Below are positions 32,893 to 41,479 of a DNA stretch of 44,542 bases, piece after piece. The translations under genes were made by a program, and so were the position numbers. The stretch's first letter is position 1; every line of letters begins with the position of its first letter. The notes under the pieces are model-generated. The model worked only from the letters and a program-made list of their open reading frames with translations, did no database searches and was not told where the DNA came from. This DNA is from Defluviitaleaceae bacterium (GTDB lineage: Bacteria > Bacillota > Clostridia > Lachnospirales > WRAX01), in assembly GCA_009780415.1 (NCBI GenBank), contig WRAC01000018.1:1-44542 (forward strand), given 5' to 3'.

Positions 32893-34482
32893 ATGCGTAT
32901 CAAAAAACTGCTCGGTATCGCGCTCGCCCTTGTGTTCGTGTTCTCGCTTGCCGCGTGCGCTGCGGAGAACAATCCGGCCGCCGGCTTTGGCGACGATGTT
33001 GTCGTTCTCAGATGGCTGCAGGGCGGCGACAACACCCCGGACAGCGCCCAGGTATGGGCCGCGGTAAACGAGGCATTGCAGGAATTTCTGCCGGGCACCG
33101 TTTTAGACATAACCGTCATCCCCTTTGGCGAGTACGAGCAGCGCTTTCAATTGGAAGCGGCTGCCGGCGGGCAATGGGACATTGCGTGGTTCGGATGGAT
33201 GCTGCATCTGTCGAACGAAGTCGCTAACGGCGCGCTGATGCCCATGAACGATTTGATTGACCGTTACGGGCAGAATTTACGCGAGGAACTGCCCTCGTTT
33301 ATGTTTGACTGTAACACCATAGACGGCAATATATACTTAATCGCCAACAACCAAGTGGCCGCAAGGCCCGCAGGCGGATTTTTCGCCCCGAAGGAGCTGG
33401 CCGACCTGTATTTGGATGCCGCGGCTTTTGAGCGGGCAGCACAGGCATGGGCCGCATCCGATCAAATATTTGCGCCAGACGATTTTCTGGATGTAATTGA
33501 GGATTACGCGCAACAATGCCTGGACGCCGGAAGAATTATGTTGGGTATGAACATCCATTATTTTGTCGGTAACACAAGCGCCAGAAATATCTGGTTCAAC
33601 AGCAGGATAGGCGACAGAGTCGAGCATTTGGGCGGGTTTGCCAAAGCCCACGACCCAGCCAGCGCAATCTATAACTACAGTGACATCGTCGAAGAGGAAA
33701 TCGCCTACTTCGAGCGCATCAGAAGCTGGAACGAAAAAGGCTTTATCCGCAGGGACGCGCTGACCGTCGATGATTGGCAGATTGATTTCGATAATTTCCC
33801 CCAAGGCAACGGATATATTTTCCGCACTTTCAACTACGACGTATTCCAAGCCGAGACGCAAAGCGCGCGCCACGGCTTCGAGGTTATCGCCCTTCCCTAC
33901 CTGTACCCCATGGCTCCCACCAGCGCCAATCCCACCGCAACCTCCCAAAGCATTATGCACGGCGCGCGTAACCCCGAACGCGCCATGCAGTTCCTGAACT
34001 TATTAAATTCCGCGGAAGGCGCTTACATCTACAACATGCTTGCTTACGGCATTGAAGGCATCCATTGGGATTATACGGACAGGGAAAACGGCATTATTGA
34101 GACTTACGATTACGCAGGCGGGCACGCTACCGGCGGCGACGTATCCTATGCGCTTCCCAGATGGGCCATAGGCAACACCCGTTACGCGTATGCCACACAG
34201 GGCGTAGATCCCGGGTATGACAGGTACATGACCGGCGTATTCAACTTTGAAGCCATGCCCATGCCCCTTTCCGGTTTCGTATTCAACAGTTCCGCCGTAA
34301 TAGCGGAAGTCGCCGCGGTTACCGACATTGTACAGGAGTACGAACAAGGCCTGATGTACGGTATGTACTCCGATGTCCGCGCCACTATTTTGGAACGCAA
34401 CGCCCGCTTGGACGCTGCCGGCGGCCAGAGGATCAAAGAAGAGATTCAGAGGCAAGTTGATGCGTTTTTAACTAATAGGTAA
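32893..34482 (+). CDS. carbohydrate ABC importer substrate-binding lipoprotein (LplA-like)
   Basis: A 529-residue lipoprotein with signal peptide and lipobox LAAC at about residues 18-21. VVLRWLQGGDN, GEYEQRFQLEAAAGGQWDIAWFGWM and the C-terminal segments resemble family-1 solute-binding proteins of the LplA/DUF3502 type, which bind oligosaccharides. The ATG at 32893 follows AAAGGAGAGAG. It completes the importer with the two permeases upstream. Confidence 0.87.
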   Translation: MRIKKLLGIALALVFVFSLAACAAENNPAAGFGDDVVVLRWLQGGDNTPDSAQVWAAVNEALQEFLPGTVLDITVIPFGEYEQRFQLEAAAGGQWDIAWFGWMLHLSNEVANGALMPMNDLIDRYGQNLREELPSFMFDCNTIDGNIYLIANNQVAARPAGGFFAPKELADLYLDAAAFERAAQAWAASDQIFAPDDFLDVIEDYAQQCLDAGRIMLGMNIHYFVGNTSARNIWFNSRIGDRVEHLGGFAKAHDPASAIYNYSDIVEEEIAYFERIRSWNEKGFIRRDALTVDDWQIDFDNFPQGNGYIFRTFNYDVFQAETQSARHGFEVIALPYLYPMAPTSANPTATSQSIMHGARNPERAMQFLNLLNSAEGAYIYNMLAYGIEGIHWDYTDRENGIIETYDYAGGHATGGDVSYALPRWAIGNTRYAYATQGVDPGYDRYMTGVFNFEAMPMPLSGFVFNSSAVIAEVAAVTDIVQEYEQGLMYGMYSDVRATILERNARLDAAGGQRIKEEIQRQVDAFLTNR

Positions 34483-34490
34483 TAAAGGCC

Positions 34491-34532
34491 TTGGGAGAGG
34501 AGAAACTTTTGAAAAAGTTCCCCCTCTCCCAA
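34491..34532. repeat. palindromic repeat/terminator with AAACTTTT core
   Basis: TTGGGAGAGG (34491-34500) pairs with CCTCTCCCAA (34523-34532), and the interior AACTTTT/AAAAGTT also pairs. It would form a long stem after the binding-protein gene. Its core matches the hairpin at 17281-17306, so this is probably a dispersed palindromic repeat. Confidence 0.65.
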
Positions 34533-34576
34533 ACCCTCACCCCTTCAAAACTTTATTTTTTCGAAAGAGGATTATT

Positions 34577-36412
34577 ATGAACAGCTGGTTTAAGAAAGCA
34601 AAAGTAGGTTTATTTATACATTTCGGGATAAATACCGGGAATATGAAGTATCATGAAAAAATAATGCAATACGAGACTTTTGACGCATTTGAAAAAGCCG
34701 TGAACGATGGCGGCTGGAACGCTGAGAAATGGGTGGATGCCGCGCGGAAAATGCGAGCCTCATACATTACATTCGCGATTTTCCATAGCTGCCTGGGTTA
34801 TATTAAAGCGTGGAAGTCCAATATTCCGGGAACATACACAACCAAACGGGATTTTTTAGGGGAATTAATTGAGGAAGCAAATAAATATGACATTAAAGTA
34901 ATTCTTTACATAAGCGGCGACACCACCGGTAATAAGTTCTTTGCGGAACAGCCGTGGATTTTTCCTGATGAGTACGCCGAGTATAAAAATGATTCAAGTG
35001 TTGATATTTCAACCGACCGGCACTGGCAGAGTATTTATTGCAAGGATATTATAGGCGAGGTTATTGATAATTATCCTGATTTGGCGGGGTTTTGGTTTGA
35101 TGGCTGGAACAACCTTGAAACAAACGAAATGCTGTTTAGCTTTATCCACAGCAAAAACCCCGCGTTACTTACTATGAGGAATAATTTTGGCGACCAGCCC
35201 GGGCCTGGCGAAGATGTAATGAGCATAGAATGCTTTGGCAAAAAGCTGGATCCGCCCTTCGACTACGCTTCGGGCGCGTGGCATCCGCCCGGAAACAAGG
35301 AATATTGCTACGTCATCCCCGGATTAAGCGACTGGTACCAGATATATGAACCCGGCGAGTACGATAAAAACAACGCGATCCGGAATTTTATATCGGTCAT
35401 TACGAACGGATGGGCGGCGCACATCGGCTTAGGTCCCGATATCGGCGGTAATTTCAACGGTTCAATGGGGGAATTTATTAATGAGTTTGATAATTTCCTG
35501 ACATGGGCCGGTGAGTCGGTTTTCGATACCGCAGCGGGCGGCCTTGAAACGGGGCATTTGAACGGCGGAGCCTACGCCTTAGCCTGCCAAAAAGACAACG
35601 CGGTATACATCCACGTTCTTCTCCCGCCAAAAGGTAATGTGCTTATCATAAAAGACGGCGGCAGAATATATTCCGAAGCGATTAATATAAGAACGGGACA
35701 AAGCGTCCCATTTTCACAAAAAGAAGGCTTGCTGCATATAGCCGGCGAATTCCGCAGGCATTGCGACGAAGACGGGGACACAGTCATCAAATTAGTCATA
35801 AACCGCAGTGGCGAACCTTGCGTTTACCCGAATCCGTGCAAGCATGAGGTTCAACAATACATGCAGCCGCTGCCCGCAGACATCGTCATTCAAACAGATA
35901 AACCCGTACAAGGCATTTTACTGCATCAGGACGATACATCGGCCATCACAAAAGGCGGCTGGGCGGCCCCTCACAACAACCGCGCCAAGGATTATTCTTT
36001 ATATACAAGCGACGACGGTATATGTTATACTCTGTTTCAACAAGGGCAGTTAAGCGGGGCCAGGGGAATTAAACAAATAAGCCTGCCCGGAATAAAAACG
36101 GCATTTATTAAGCTCCGCATTGAAACAGCCTTTGATACCTCAGATGGCTTAATAGGAAAATTCATAAACGGGGCATGGGAATACCGCAATAGTGGGGGCG
36201 AACAGCCCAAATCAGAGGTAATAATAGAAGGGCAAAGGCACATACGCGATGAGCAAGGCCGCGTATGCGTCTGGGGAGCGGAAGGCAACAATGTATATAT
36301 TATAGGCAGGGGCGCGGAAGGCGTTGCGGCAGACACGGACGGCAAGCTCCTTGCCGTTATGCCGCCCGAAAAAGGCAGACTGAGGATTTCACATATTTCT
36401 ATAATCACGTAA
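34577..36412 (+). CDS. GH29 alpha-L-fucosidase-like protein
   Basis: A 611-residue glycoside hydrolase. GLFIHFGINTG at the N-terminus and the nucleophile-type motif GFWFDGW (Asp) in the first third match GH29 enzymes, which retain configuration and release alpha-L-fucose. The C-terminal part, with GIKQISLPGIKTAFIKLRIE, looks like a beta-sandwich (discoidin-like) domain. No signal peptide is seen, so it would act in the cytoplasm on imported oligosaccharides. The ATG at 34577 follows AGAGGATT. Specificity for fucose is inferred only from family resemblance. Confidence 0.75.
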   Translation: MNSWFKKAKVGLFIHFGINTGNMKYHEKIMQYETFDAFEKAVNDGGWNAEKWVDAARKMRASYITFAIFHSCLGYIKAWKSNIPGTYTTKRDFLGELIEEANKYDIKVILYISGDTTGNKFFAEQPWIFPDEYAEYKNDSSVDISTDRHWQSIYCKDIIGEVIDNYPDLAGFWFDGWNNLETNEMLFSFIHSKNPALLTMRNNFGDQPGPGEDVMSIECFGKKLDPPFDYASGAWHPPGNKEYCYVIPGLSDWYQIYEPGEYDKNNAIRNFISVITNGWAAHIGLGPDIGGNFNGSMGEFINEFDNFLTWAGESVFDTAAGGLETGHLNGGAYALACQKDNAVYIHVLLPPKGNVLIIKDGGRIYSEAINIRTGQSVPFSQKEGLLHIAGEFRRHCDEDGDTVIKLVINRSGEPCVYPNPCKHEVQQYMQPLPADIVIQTDKPVQGILLHQDDTSAITKGGWAAPHNNRAKDYSLYTSDDGICYTLFQQGQLSGARGIKQISLPGIKTAFIKLRIETAFDTSDGLIGKFINGAWEYRNSGGEQPKSEVIIEGQRHIRDEQGRVCVWGAEGNNVYIIGRGAEGVAADTDGKLLAVMPPEKGRLRISHISIIT

Positions 36413-36434
36413 GGGCGAACCGTGTTCGCTCTTA
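36410..36434. repeat. small intergenic palindrome (GGGCGAAC type)
   Basis: TAAGGGCGAAC pairs with GTTCGCTCTTA across CGT (one G-U pair). It lies between the fucosidase and dehydrogenase genes and resembles the palindrome at 32847. Confidence 0.5.
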
Positions 36435-36449
36435 TCCAGGGGGCATAAT

Positions 36450-37616
36450 ATGTCAGACGCTGTGTTAAAACAATTTACACCGGGATTGCCGGATAAGCAG
36501 GATATTGACATGGGTAAAACTCTCCGTGTAGGAATAATCGGGACGGGTTGGATCGCGGAGTACTACATTGAAGACTTAAAGCAAATGCCGGATATTGCAA
36601 TTGTATCAGGCGCTGACCTTATACCCGGGAAAGCGGATGCGTTTTTTAAGCGTTTTAAGGCAGAAGGCGCCCGTACTTATAACCATCATCTTGAAATGCT
36701 GGAGAACGAGGAGCTTGACGCCGTTTGCGTCTGCACATACAACACAACCCACGCGGAATGCACAATTGACGCGCTGAACAAAGGCGTACACGTGCTGCTG
36801 GAAAAACCGATGTGCGTAACAATTCAGGAAGCGGCGGATATCCTAGCGGCGGAAAAAAGATCCGGCAAGCTGCTTTCCCTTGGCTTTCAGCCGCGCATGG
36901 ATGAAAATGTGAAGATGATAAAAAAAATCGTCGAATCCGGCGAGCTGGGAAAAGTTTATTATATCCAAACCGGCGGCGGCAGGCGGCGCGGCATACCCAA
37001 CAGCACCTTCATCGAGAAAAAGACGGCCGGTGTCGGCGCGCTGGGGGATATAGGCTGTTATTCGCTGGATATGGTGCTTTATGCCATCGGATATCCCAAG
37101 CCTTTGACGGTTTCCGGCTATACCTCCGCTTTTTTTGGCGCGAACCCTAAATATAATAACCCGCAAGACGCTGCGCGTTTTAATGTGGACGATTTCGCCG
37201 CGGCGTTCATCCGGCTGGAAGGTGATATTGTGCTGGATTTCCGCATTTCGTGGGCATCGCATATCGACACGCCGGGGGATACAATTATTATGGGGACTGA
37301 GGCGGCTTTGCGCATACCTTCAACGGAATGCTGGAACGGGGGCTTTACCGCGCCCATGAAGCTATATAAAGATGTGGCGGGCGAGCAAGTGGAGATGGAG
37401 ATCCCGCTCCGTATGGAAAAACCGGGCGGAAAGGGTTTATTTTACAAAAAGATACGGGCCTTTGCCGACGCGGTAAAAAGTAATACGCAGCCGCCGGTGC
37501 CTTCTAAAGAGATTTTCATTAACCAGGCGATAATTGACGCAATCGTAACGTCCGCCCGGTTAAAACGCGAGCTCGAAGTGGTTTTGCCTGTTGAGGTTTT
37601 AGAAGGGGTTTTGTAG
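36450..37616 (+). CDS. Gfo/Idh/MocA family oxidoreductase (second)
   Basis: A 388-residue NAD(P)-dependent sugar dehydrogenase. RVGIIGTGWIAEYYI is the Rossmann loop and LLEKPMCVTIQEA the catalytic-Lys EKP motif; GALGDIGCYSLDM is the substrate-domain signature. I kept the ATG at 36450, after AGGGGGC, although the conserved region only starts 24 residues later and an ATG at 36510 is possible. It probably oxidises a sugar freed by the fucosidase-like enzyme. It shares only the family with the 6275 gene. Confidence 0.87.
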   Translation: MSDAVLKQFTPGLPDKQDIDMGKTLRVGIIGTGWIAEYYIEDLKQMPDIAIVSGADLIPGKADAFFKRFKAEGARTYNHHLEMLENEELDAVCVCTYNTTHAECTIDALNKGVHVLLEKPMCVTIQEAADILAAEKRSGKLLSLGFQPRMDENVKMIKKIVESGELGKVYYIQTGGGRRRGIPNSTFIEKKTAGVGALGDIGCYSLDMVLYAIGYPKPLTVSGYTSAFFGANPKYNNPQDAARFNVDDFAAAFIRLEGDIVLDFRISWASHIDTPGDTIIMGTEAALRIPSTECWNGGFTAPMKLYKDVAGEQVEMEIPLRMEKPGGKGLFYKKIRAFADAVKSNTQPPVPSKEIFINQAIIDAIVTSARLKRELEVVLPVEVLEGVL

Positions 37617-37619
37617 GTT

Positions 37620-39539
37620 ATGAACATAAGGGAATTAGCTAAAATTGCCAATGTGTCGCCAACCACGATTTCAAAAGTAATTAATCATAAAGCAAATGAT
37701 ATCAGTGAAGTGACAAAAAAGCGCATTTGGGATGTAGTAAGGGAATACAACTACGTCCCTTATCAAAATGTAATCAATAGTTTGGAAGCCAACGGGCGCT
37801 TAATCGGAATGCTGGTATCCGATATCGACGCTATGCATGCGCAAATAATAAAAGGCGCGGAGAAAGCCGCCTTTGAAAATGATTTTGAAATCGTTATCTG
37901 CAAGATAGGCGAACAAGCCAGTATGTTGGAAAACCGGCTGAATTCTCTCAGAAGGAAGAAAGCGGAAGGTGTTATCCTTAGCCGGACAAAGTCTTTTGGG
38001 CTGGAAATATTGGAATCGCTGGCAAGGGAGAATTATCCGGTGCGTATTCTGGAATATTATGTCAGCTATCATACCGCCGTACATCAGGCGTATAAAGAAC
38101 TCATTGACAAAGGGCATAAAAAGATAGGCCTGATTACTTCCGATTTAAAGCGTACGGACACGCAAAAAAAACTGGACGCATATAAAAACGCGGTGTTAAA
38201 GGAAAATCGGAGTTACGATATAAGTTTGGTATACGAAACTGACGGCACTTCCGAATCAAGCGGCTTGGGCATGAAATACCTTTTATCCATGGATGTATCG
38301 GCGGTACTGGCTTTTGACGATGTAATCGCTTCAGGCATATATCATCTCTTGCAAAAAGAGGCATTGCGCGTACCGCAGGATATCTCGGTTTTATGCTTCG
38401 GCGGTTATGGCGTATATCCTTATCTTTTCCCCGAACCCGCAGTGATAAAGACAGCTTATGATGAAATTGGATACCGGGCGGTGCTGGATTTGATTCATGA
38501 GGCCAGCGGTTCTTCGCCGCCCAATGCCGGAGGTGCTATCGAGGCAACCGTGTATTGGGGAGCGGGCATTGCGGCGTGCCATACCGGTCAAGGCAAGTCC
38601 GGCGGAAAGATCCTGGTAATTGGCTATTTAAATATGGATACGATTATTTATACGCCGGGTGAAGCGGACGGGCGCAATAACGCCGATATAAACGCAAGCG
38701 ACGTGCAGATTATGCCGGGCGGGAAGGCGTCGCTTCAATCCGCCACGGTGGCCAGGCTTGGTGGGAACTGTTATGTGCTGGGCCGTGTGGGCAGCGACTT
38801 AAACGGCGAGAAGATCCAAAACGAGCTTTCTAAAATGAATATAAAAACAGGCGGAATCATTTTTGATGAAAACAACCCCACCGGAAAAGCTATTATTTAT
38901 GTGCCAAAAACAGGGAAGACCAGTTTCGATATTGAGCCTGGGGCCAATGTATATCTTTCGGGGCGGGATATTGAGCGGTACATTGATTTGTTCAGCGACG
39001 CGGCATTCTGCCTGATACCCACCGAAGTACCCCGCGATATCTTTTATTATGCCGCGCGTATTTGCAAGCAAAAAAGCGTGAAGCTTATCAGCAGCATTAA
39101 TCCAGCCTTTGAATTGGATGCAAACCCTATCGGCGCGTATGTATTAATATCAAGCTTGCTCAACATTGACATCCTCGTACCCGGCAGAGGCAGCTTGCAG
39201 AAGAAAGTTAATAAATTACTGGAACACCATTGCGAGAATATAATAATCACGCTGGAAGACGAGGGGCAATGCATTTTAATACATAAAAAGCAATGGACCA
39301 GGTTTGTGGCCGCGGATTTCGTTTTTATGAGTCATACGGCCGGCATAGACTGTTTTTGCGGCGCGCTGGCTGTCGCGCTGACGGAAGGGAAGACATTGCC
39401 GGAAGCCACCCGTTACGCGTTAACGGGCGCGATACTGACCATGTCACGGAAAGGCTCCCTTCCCGCAATTCCGACGGCGGAGGAGATTATTGAAAACCTG
39501 GACAGAATAAGTGAAAAAGAATATTGCCAAGTACATTAA
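37620..39539 (+). CDS. LacI-family regulator fused to PfkB-type (ribokinase-like) domain
   Basis: A 639-residue fusion. Residues 1-50 are a LacI helix-turn-helix (IRELAKIANVSPTTISKVINH). Residues 60-320 are a periplasmic-binding-protein-like sensor (ISVLCFGGYGVYPYLFPEP). Residues 330-632 are a PfkB sugar-kinase fold: VIGYLNMDTIIYTP, PGGKASLQSATVARLGG at 366-382, and AGIDCFCGALAVAL with the catalytic-type Asp577. The kinase motifs are eroded: GGKGAN reads GGKASL, the ATP-site TLG reads TLED, and the anion-hole GxGD reads AGID. It may serve as a second sugar sensor. It follows the dehydrogenase gene by three bases. Confidence 0.87.
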   Translation: MNIRELAKIANVSPTTISKVINHKANDISEVTKKRIWDVVREYNYVPYQNVINSLEANGRLIGMLVSDIDAMHAQIIKGAEKAAFENDFEIVICKIGEQASMLENRLNSLRRKKAEGVILSRTKSFGLEILESLARENYPVRILEYYVSYHTAVHQAYKELIDKGHKKIGLITSDLKRTDTQKKLDAYKNAVLKENRSYDISLVYETDGTSESSGLGMKYLLSMDVSAVLAFDDVIASGIYHLLQKEALRVPQDISVLCFGGYGVYPYLFPEPAVIKTAYDEIGYRAVLDLIHEASGSSPPNAGGAIEATVYWGAGIAACHTGQGKSGGKILVIGYLNMDTIIYTPGEADGRNNADINASDVQIMPGGKASLQSATVARLGGNCYVLGRVGSDLNGEKIQNELSKMNIKTGGIIFDENNPTGKAIIYVPKTGKTSFDIEPGANVYLSGRDIERYIDLFSDAAFCLIPTEVPRDIFYYAARICKQKSVKLISSINPAFELDANPIGAYVLISSLLNIDILVPGRGSLQKKVNKLLEHHCENIIITLEDEGQCILIHKKQWTRFVAADFVFMSHTAGIDCFCGALAVALTEGKTLPEATRYALTGAILTMSRKGSLPAIPTAEEIIENLDRISEKEYCQVH

Positions 39540-39640
39540 TCCTGACAGATGTTCCAGCTTATGCCGAACTTGTCGGCGCATTTACTGTCAACAATATCTT
39601 TTGCGGCGGAGCAAACCGTCTTAGTATCGCAATACGTTAA
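39538..39640 (-). pseudogene. possible VOC-family C-terminal remnant
   Basis: A minus-strand frame without a start ends with CADKFGISWNICQD and a stop. DKFGxxW is typical of the C-terminus of PhnB-type VOC proteins, as in the 19573 gene. Only about 33 codons remain, and the 5' part is missing next to the permease stop. Weak evidence, from one motif. Confidence 0.4.
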
Positions 39641-40492
39641 TTATCCTTTTAGCGCGCCAAGCACCAGGCTGCTCTGGACTTTTTTACTTAGGGCGAAATA
39701 AATAGCAAGCGTCGGTATAGTCGCTACGGTAAGCCCGGCCCCAATGGGACCCCAATTTGTGCGGTATTGCCCTGTCATGCTCATAATTCCAACTGTAAGC
39801 GTCCTGAAACGCCCGTCGGTAATGTAGACGCTTGCAAACAGCAGCTCGTTCCAGCATTGCAAAAACGTAAAGATTGATACAACCGATATGGCGGGTGCCA
39901 TTAACGGCATAATAATCCTTATAAAAATGCCATAGACCGAGCAGCCGTCAAGGCAGGCCGATTCCTCAAGCTCATTGGGTATCCCGTTGATAAACCCAAT
40001 GAATATTAATATCGACATAGACAGCGCGAACCCCGAATACGGCAGAATTAAGGCCCAGTGACTGTTCAGCATCCTCATGTTCCTTAAAACAAGAAAAATT
40101 GGCAGCAATGCCGCGTGAATGGGGAGAGCAAGTCCCAGCATGAAATAACTCCTCATCACGCCGCGTCCCCGCCAAACCATGCGTGTAATTGCGTAGGTCG
40201 CCATCAGCCCGCATATGGTTACAATAGTAATTGTGACCGCGGAAACAATAAGGCTGTTCGCAAGATACCGCAGCATGTTCGCGTTTTGGATAACGTCCCG
40301 GTAGTTCTCCCACAGCCAGTCCCTGGGCAGGCCGATTGGGTTATCCACAAAAATTTCCTGATTGCTCTTTAACGAAAAAGAAAACATCCAATACAATGGA
40401 AATATTTGAATAAACGCCCATATTAAAAGAAAAATGTATAGCCCTGCCTTCGCTGTCCGCCTTAACGCTGTTTTTAATTTGGCATCACTCAT
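39641..40492 (-). CDS. carbohydrate ABC importer permease (MalG-like)
   Basis: A 283-residue permease with six hydrophobic segments. The EAA loop reads ELEESACLDGCSVYGIFIRIIMPLMAP. The C-terminus ending VQSSLVLGALKG is typical. The ATG at 40492 overlaps the end of the partner permease gene by eight bases; a longer frame to 40546 would lie inside that gene. It belongs to the family-1 importer with the genes at 40485-42751. Confidence 0.88.
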   Translation of the reverse strand: MSDAKLKTALRRTAKAGLYIFLLIWAFIQIFPLYWMFSFSLKSNQEIFVDNPIGLPRDWLWENYRDVIQNANMLRYLANSLIVSAVTITIVTICGLMATYAITRMVWRGRGVMRSYFMLGLALPIHAALLPIFLVLRNMRMLNSHWALILPYSGFALSMSILIFIGFINGIPNELEESACLDGCSVYGIFIRIIMPLMAPAISVVSIFTFLQCWNELLFASVYITDGRFRTLTVGIMSMTGQYRTNWGPIGAGLTVATIPTLAIYFALSKKVQSSLVLGALKG

Positions 40493-41402
40493 AACGAACC
40501 TTGCCTTTCCGGTTTTTATCCCTGTCACGAAAGATATGCGCGACAAATTGATAAAGGATGACGCACATCAGAATTAATATGATTGCCATCGCGCTGCCGT
40601 AACCATAGCGGTTCGAAGGGTAGAACATCCTTCTGACCATCAGTGTAGTGATAACTTCTCCCGAACCGGACGGGCCGCCGTCGGTCAGCATTACCCTCAC
40701 CAAATCGAACACCTTCATCGAGCCTACCACGCAGAAAGTCAGGCTGACTTGCAAAACCGGCTTTAATAACGGTATGGTAATTTTAAAAGCCGTCTGCCAG
40801 AACCCCGCTCCGTCAATCCGCGCCGCTTCGTATATTTCAGGCGGCAATGATTTTATCCCCGAATAGTACAAAAGCATATGATATCCGACATACTGCCAAA
40901 GTATCGGCACCAAAACCGCCCCAAGCGCCGTATTTACATCGCCAAGCCATGCCGTTGGCCTTGTTGGGTCCATAAAACCAAGATTTATAAGCAGCGTGTT
41001 CAGCAAGCCCCCGCGCGGGAAATATATCCGCATCCAGAGTTGGCCGATAACGACTGCCGAGAGTATGACGGGGATGAAATAAACCGTAATAAAGAAACGT
41101 TCGCCTTTTACCTTTGAAGCCAATATCAGCGCCAACAGCAGCGCAAGGGGCAGCTGGATGAAAACGGACGCCGCCGCGATAATAAATGTATGGTAAACGG
41201 CGGGTAAAAACCTGTCCCTGTCCGTTAAAAGCTCTATGTAATTGCTAAAACCTATGAAGGTCTGCCTCCCGATACCGTTCCAATCAAGGGTGCTGTAATA
41301 AATAGACATAACCACAGGCACAATTATTATTAGTGTAAACAACATAAAAGCAGGAAGGATAAATATCGCGGCGGCTTTTTTATCTCTCATTACCCGTTCC
41401 AT
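40485..41402 (-). CDS. carbohydrate ABC importer permease (MalF-like)
   Basis: A permease of about 305 residues. IFILPAFMLFTLIIIVPVVMSIYYSTLDWNGIG forms the first helix and loop, and the EAA loop is EIYEAARIDGAGFWQTAFKITIPLLKP. The start is uncertain: ATG at 41402 (AGGAT 12 bases upstream) or GTG at 41414. A stable hairpin separates it from the binding-protein gene, so its expression may be lower. It forms the channel with the MalG-like protein. Confidence 0.87.
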   Translation of the reverse strand: MERVMRDKKAAAIFILPAFMLFTLIIIVPVVMSIYYSTLDWNGIGRQTFIGFSNYIELLTDRDRFLPAVYHTFIIAAASVFIQLPLALLLALILASKVKGERFFITVYFIPVILSAVVIGQLWMRIYFPRGGLLNTLLINLGFMDPTRPTAWLGDVNTALGAVLVPILWQYVGYHMLLYYSGIKSLPPEIYEAARIDGAGFWQTAFKITIPLLKPVLQVSLTFCVVGSMKVFDLVRVMLTDGGPSGSGEVITTLMVRRMFYPSNRYGYGSAMAIILILMCVILYQFVAHIFRDRDKNRKGKVRYE

Positions 41403-41428
41403 ATAAATACTCACATCCTGATAGAATT

Positions 41429-41453
41429 AGCGCCGGGAATTAATCCCGGCGCT
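41429..41453 (-). terminator. intra-operon hairpin between binding protein and permease
   Basis: AGCGCCGGGA (41429-41438), loop ATTAA and TCCCGGCGCT (41444-41453) form a perfect 10-bp stem with no good T-run. Such hairpins behind binding-protein genes commonly protect the upstream mRNA or reduce read-through, giving more binding protein than permease. Confidence 0.6.
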
Positions 41454-41479
41454 TACTGGTTTTATTGATTTGCAATTAG

